Source: Candidatus Omnitrophota bacterium
GTDB taxonomy: Bacteria; Omnitrophota; Gorgyraeia; Gygaellales; Profunditerraquicolaceae
Length of the DNA: 6,859 nt
Direction of reading: 5' to 3'
Assembly (NCBI GenBank): GCA_016931435.1
Contig: JAFGET010000134.1
Location: 1 to 6,859 of the forward strand
The notes under the pieces are model-generated. The model was given only the letters and a program-made list of their open reading frames with translations. It was not told the DNA's origin and did not search any database. The position numbers were made by a program, and so were the translations under genes. Positions 6,036 through 6,859 of this stretch are shown here, in pieces (the stretch's first letter is position 1; every line of letters begins with the position of its first letter).

Positions 6036-6364
6036 GAGTAATCTTTTAAGTCTTTAGTCAGAAAATAGCTTAAAACCGTACGTATGATTACGATCGCACC
6101 TAACATACCTATGCTTTCCCAGGTGGGAGTAAGTATGGTTTTGATGATGTCGGCGGCAATAAAGAATTCCAAGGATAATACCAGGTAACTGCCTAATTTC
6201 ACTCGTAGCGAGTCATTCATCTGCACTGCTACTTTACGCTTCCAGAACTCTTTTCTTATAAATATATAGAGCGCAATCACCGCACCCCAAACCGTAATCA
6301 ACGCTCCTGCAATATTCAGCCCGAACGCTAGCAGATCTATAAACCTATGTATATTGGCTTCCAT
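6029..6364 (-). CDS. DUF1622 family membrane protein
   Basis: This small, 111-residue inner-membrane protein has three hydrophobic segments: residues ~11-36 (LLAFGLNIAGALITVWGA...), ~59-77 and ~84-102. The middle of the protein carries the family signature: LRVKLGSYLVLSLEFFIAAD at 53-72, PTW at 80-82, and IVIIRTVLSYFL at 91-102. The molecular function of DUF1622 is not known. The ATG at 6362-6364 has AAGGA at 6371-6375 with a 6-nt gap. A longer frame to 6433 would add 23 residues encoded mostly by the palindromic element and without hydrophobic or family character, so it is rejected. The protein ends in KDYSS; its stop lies within the element that separates it from the DUF1566 gene 63 bp downstream. 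Confidence 0.92.
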   Translation of the reverse strand: MEANIHRFIDLLAFGLNIAGALITVWGAVIALYIFIRKEFWKRKVAVQMNDSLRVKLGSYLVLSLEFFIAADIIKTILTPTWESIGMLGAIVIIRTVLSYFLTKDLKDYSS

Positions 6365-6370
6365 ATGATA

Positions 6371-6375
6371 TCCTT
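6371..6375 (-). promoter_or_regulatory. Ribosome-binding site that decides the DUF1622 start
   Basis: AAGGA on the minus strand lies 6 nt before the ATG at 6362-6364 and directly after the GCGGG arm of the upstream hairpin. No comparable site precedes the more distal in-frame ATG at 6433. Confidence 0.65.
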
Positions 6376-6426
6376 CCCGCAGGAGGGCGGGACACCCAGC
6401 CATCCGATAGGCTGGAGTGTTAACTT
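6375..6426 (-). repeat. Two-hairpin intergenic element, copy 2
   Basis: Second copy of the element at 5980-6035. Hairpin 1 has arms ACACCCAGC and GCTGGAGTGT around the identical loop CATCCGATAG (6401-6410), with one bulged A. Hairpin 2 (6376-6391) has arms CCCGC and GCGGG on the minus strand and loop CCTCCT, which is complementary to a consensus ribosome-binding site. The element lies in the leader of the DUF1622 gene, ending 10 nt before its ATG. Confidence 0.85.
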
Positions 6427-6583
6427 CCGTCACCTGCTAAATGAAACTATTTTCTAGCTGCCAAAAATTTTCTTATGTGCCTCCAGCGAAACCAGTAAAA
6501 TCTATTTCAAGGTACATTATCTATCTTAATCCCGGTACACTTTCCCGATTATCTCGGAAAGCGTCTGGTTCACGTCTGGTTCA
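6427..6583. other. Intergenic stretch with an imperfect hairpin and no supported gene
   Basis: This lies between the stop of the GIY-YIG-like gene and the palindromic element. It holds an imperfect hairpin with CTTTCC/GGAAAG arms (6540-6561) and an 11-bp tandem duplication (6562-6583). A GGAGG at 6481-6485 on the minus strand (GGAGGCACATAAG) is followed by ATA rather than ATG and only nine codons to a stop, so no gene starts there. I find no convincing promoter for the DUF1622 gene; TTGGCA near 6455-6460 has only a poor -10 partner. Confidence 0.5.
6562..6583. repeat. 11-bp perfect tandem duplication
   Basis: CGTCTGGTTCA occurs at 6562-6572 and again at 6573-6583, directly before the stop codon of the right-edge gene as read on the plus strand. 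The unit length is not a multiple of three, so it would shift any frame crossing it; it probably arose by slippage. Confidence 0.85.
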
Positions 6584-6859
6584 CTAGTCACAATATGGAC
6601 ATTTTTTTGTATGTTTAGGTAGTGGCGGATGACTATCGTTAGTTCTGCATGAACTTCTTATGAGATGAAAAATTAAACATTCATATTTATCTAATTCCTC
6701 TTTTTCTAGTTCGATAGAATTAAAAAGCTTAAAAGCCCTCTCATGTTTGCTTAATCTATCTTTTATTCGTTTAGATTGTCCACAATAGACTTTTAAAGAA
6801 CCTCTTGATTTATTAATTAAAATATAACAACCATTTGTTTTATTTTTTAAGTCTTCTTC
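6584..6859 (-). CDS. GIY-YIG nuclease-like domain protein, C-terminal 91 residues (cut by right window edge)
   Basis: The minus strand is open from the window edge to a TAG at 6584-6586, with no in-frame ATG inside the window, so the start lies outside. The visible 91 residues follow the GIY-YIG pattern. NGCYILIN (9-16) takes the place of the GIY strand, and VYCGQS (24-29) that of YIG. KDRLSKHERAF (33-43) carries the usual Arg of the following helix, and DKYECLIFHLI (57-67) the Glu that binds metal in this fold. The tail (PPLPKHTKKCPYCD) ends with a CxxC pair, possibly half of a zinc site. GIY is altered to GCY and YIG to YCG, so activity is uncertain. Codons are far more AT-rich than in the neighbouring genes, which suggests a different origin, such as a mobile or homing-type nuclease. 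The call rests on pattern reading of a partial protein. Confidence 0.68.
   Translation of the reverse strand, partial: EEDLKNKTNGCYILINKSRGSLKVYCGQSKRIKDRLSKHERAFKLFNSIELEKEELDKYECLIFHLIRSSCRTNDSHPPLPKHTKKCPYCD

Noticed and set aside
5980..6426. CRISPR array
   Set aside because: There are only two element copies about 340 bp apart with a gene between them, so no regular short spacers and no array.
6365..6433. Longer start for the DUF1622 gene, adding 23 residues
   Set aside because: The extension is encoded mostly by element copy 2, has no DUF1622 character, and AAGGA is well placed for the ATG at 6362-6364.
6481..6485. GGAGG followed by CACATAAG as the start of a small gene
   Set aside because: The position of ATG is ATA, and the frame stops after nine codons. 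At most it is a decayed gene start.

Overview
This window is about 6.9 kb of bacterial DNA of moderate GC. Every gene I can support lies on the minus strand and is read from right to left. Several products carry export signals or membrane segments. The short GC-rich palindromic elements between genes, and the pairing of an FGE-like secreted protein with DUF1566 repeats, resemble genomes of uncultured candidate phyla such as Omnitrophota. That assignment is a guess from style; no rRNA or marker gene is present.

In transcription order the window holds: (1) the 3' part of an AT-rich gene with a GIY-YIG nuclease-like domain, cut by the right edge (6584-6859); (2) a DUF1622 membrane protein (6029-6364); (3) a large protein made of two tandem ~322-residue repeats, each with two DUF1566/Lcl C-terminal-type units (3956-5965); (4) an exported DJ-1/PfpI-family protein (3310-3891); (5) an MFS transporter with an unusual ~80-residue extracytoplasmic insertion (1865-3283); (6) an exported FGE/SUMF1-like protein lacking the catalytic cysteines (179-1792), with its own sigma70-type promoter; (7) the signal peptide of a further exported protein, cut by the left edge (1-95).

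The DJ-1 and MFS genes are 26 bp apart and probably share a transcript. The other gaps are 63 to 219 bp. No clear rho-independent terminator is visible. I see no single pathway; the common theme is the cell envelope, with two exported proteins, two membrane proteins and one repeat protein of a usually exported family.

The most notable non-coding signal is in the gaps. Four of them carry GC-rich palindromic elements. Two (5980-6035 and 6375-6426) are copies of one element: a hairpin with an identical 10-nt loop whose arms differ in sequence but still pair, followed by a second GC hairpin ending at the ribosome-binding site of the next gene. The other two (3924-3953 and 132-151) sit in or next to tracts of degenerate 7-bp repeats. 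Starts for the DUF1566, DUF1622 and MFS genes were moved inward from the longest possible frames because the ribosome-binding sites support internal ATGs.
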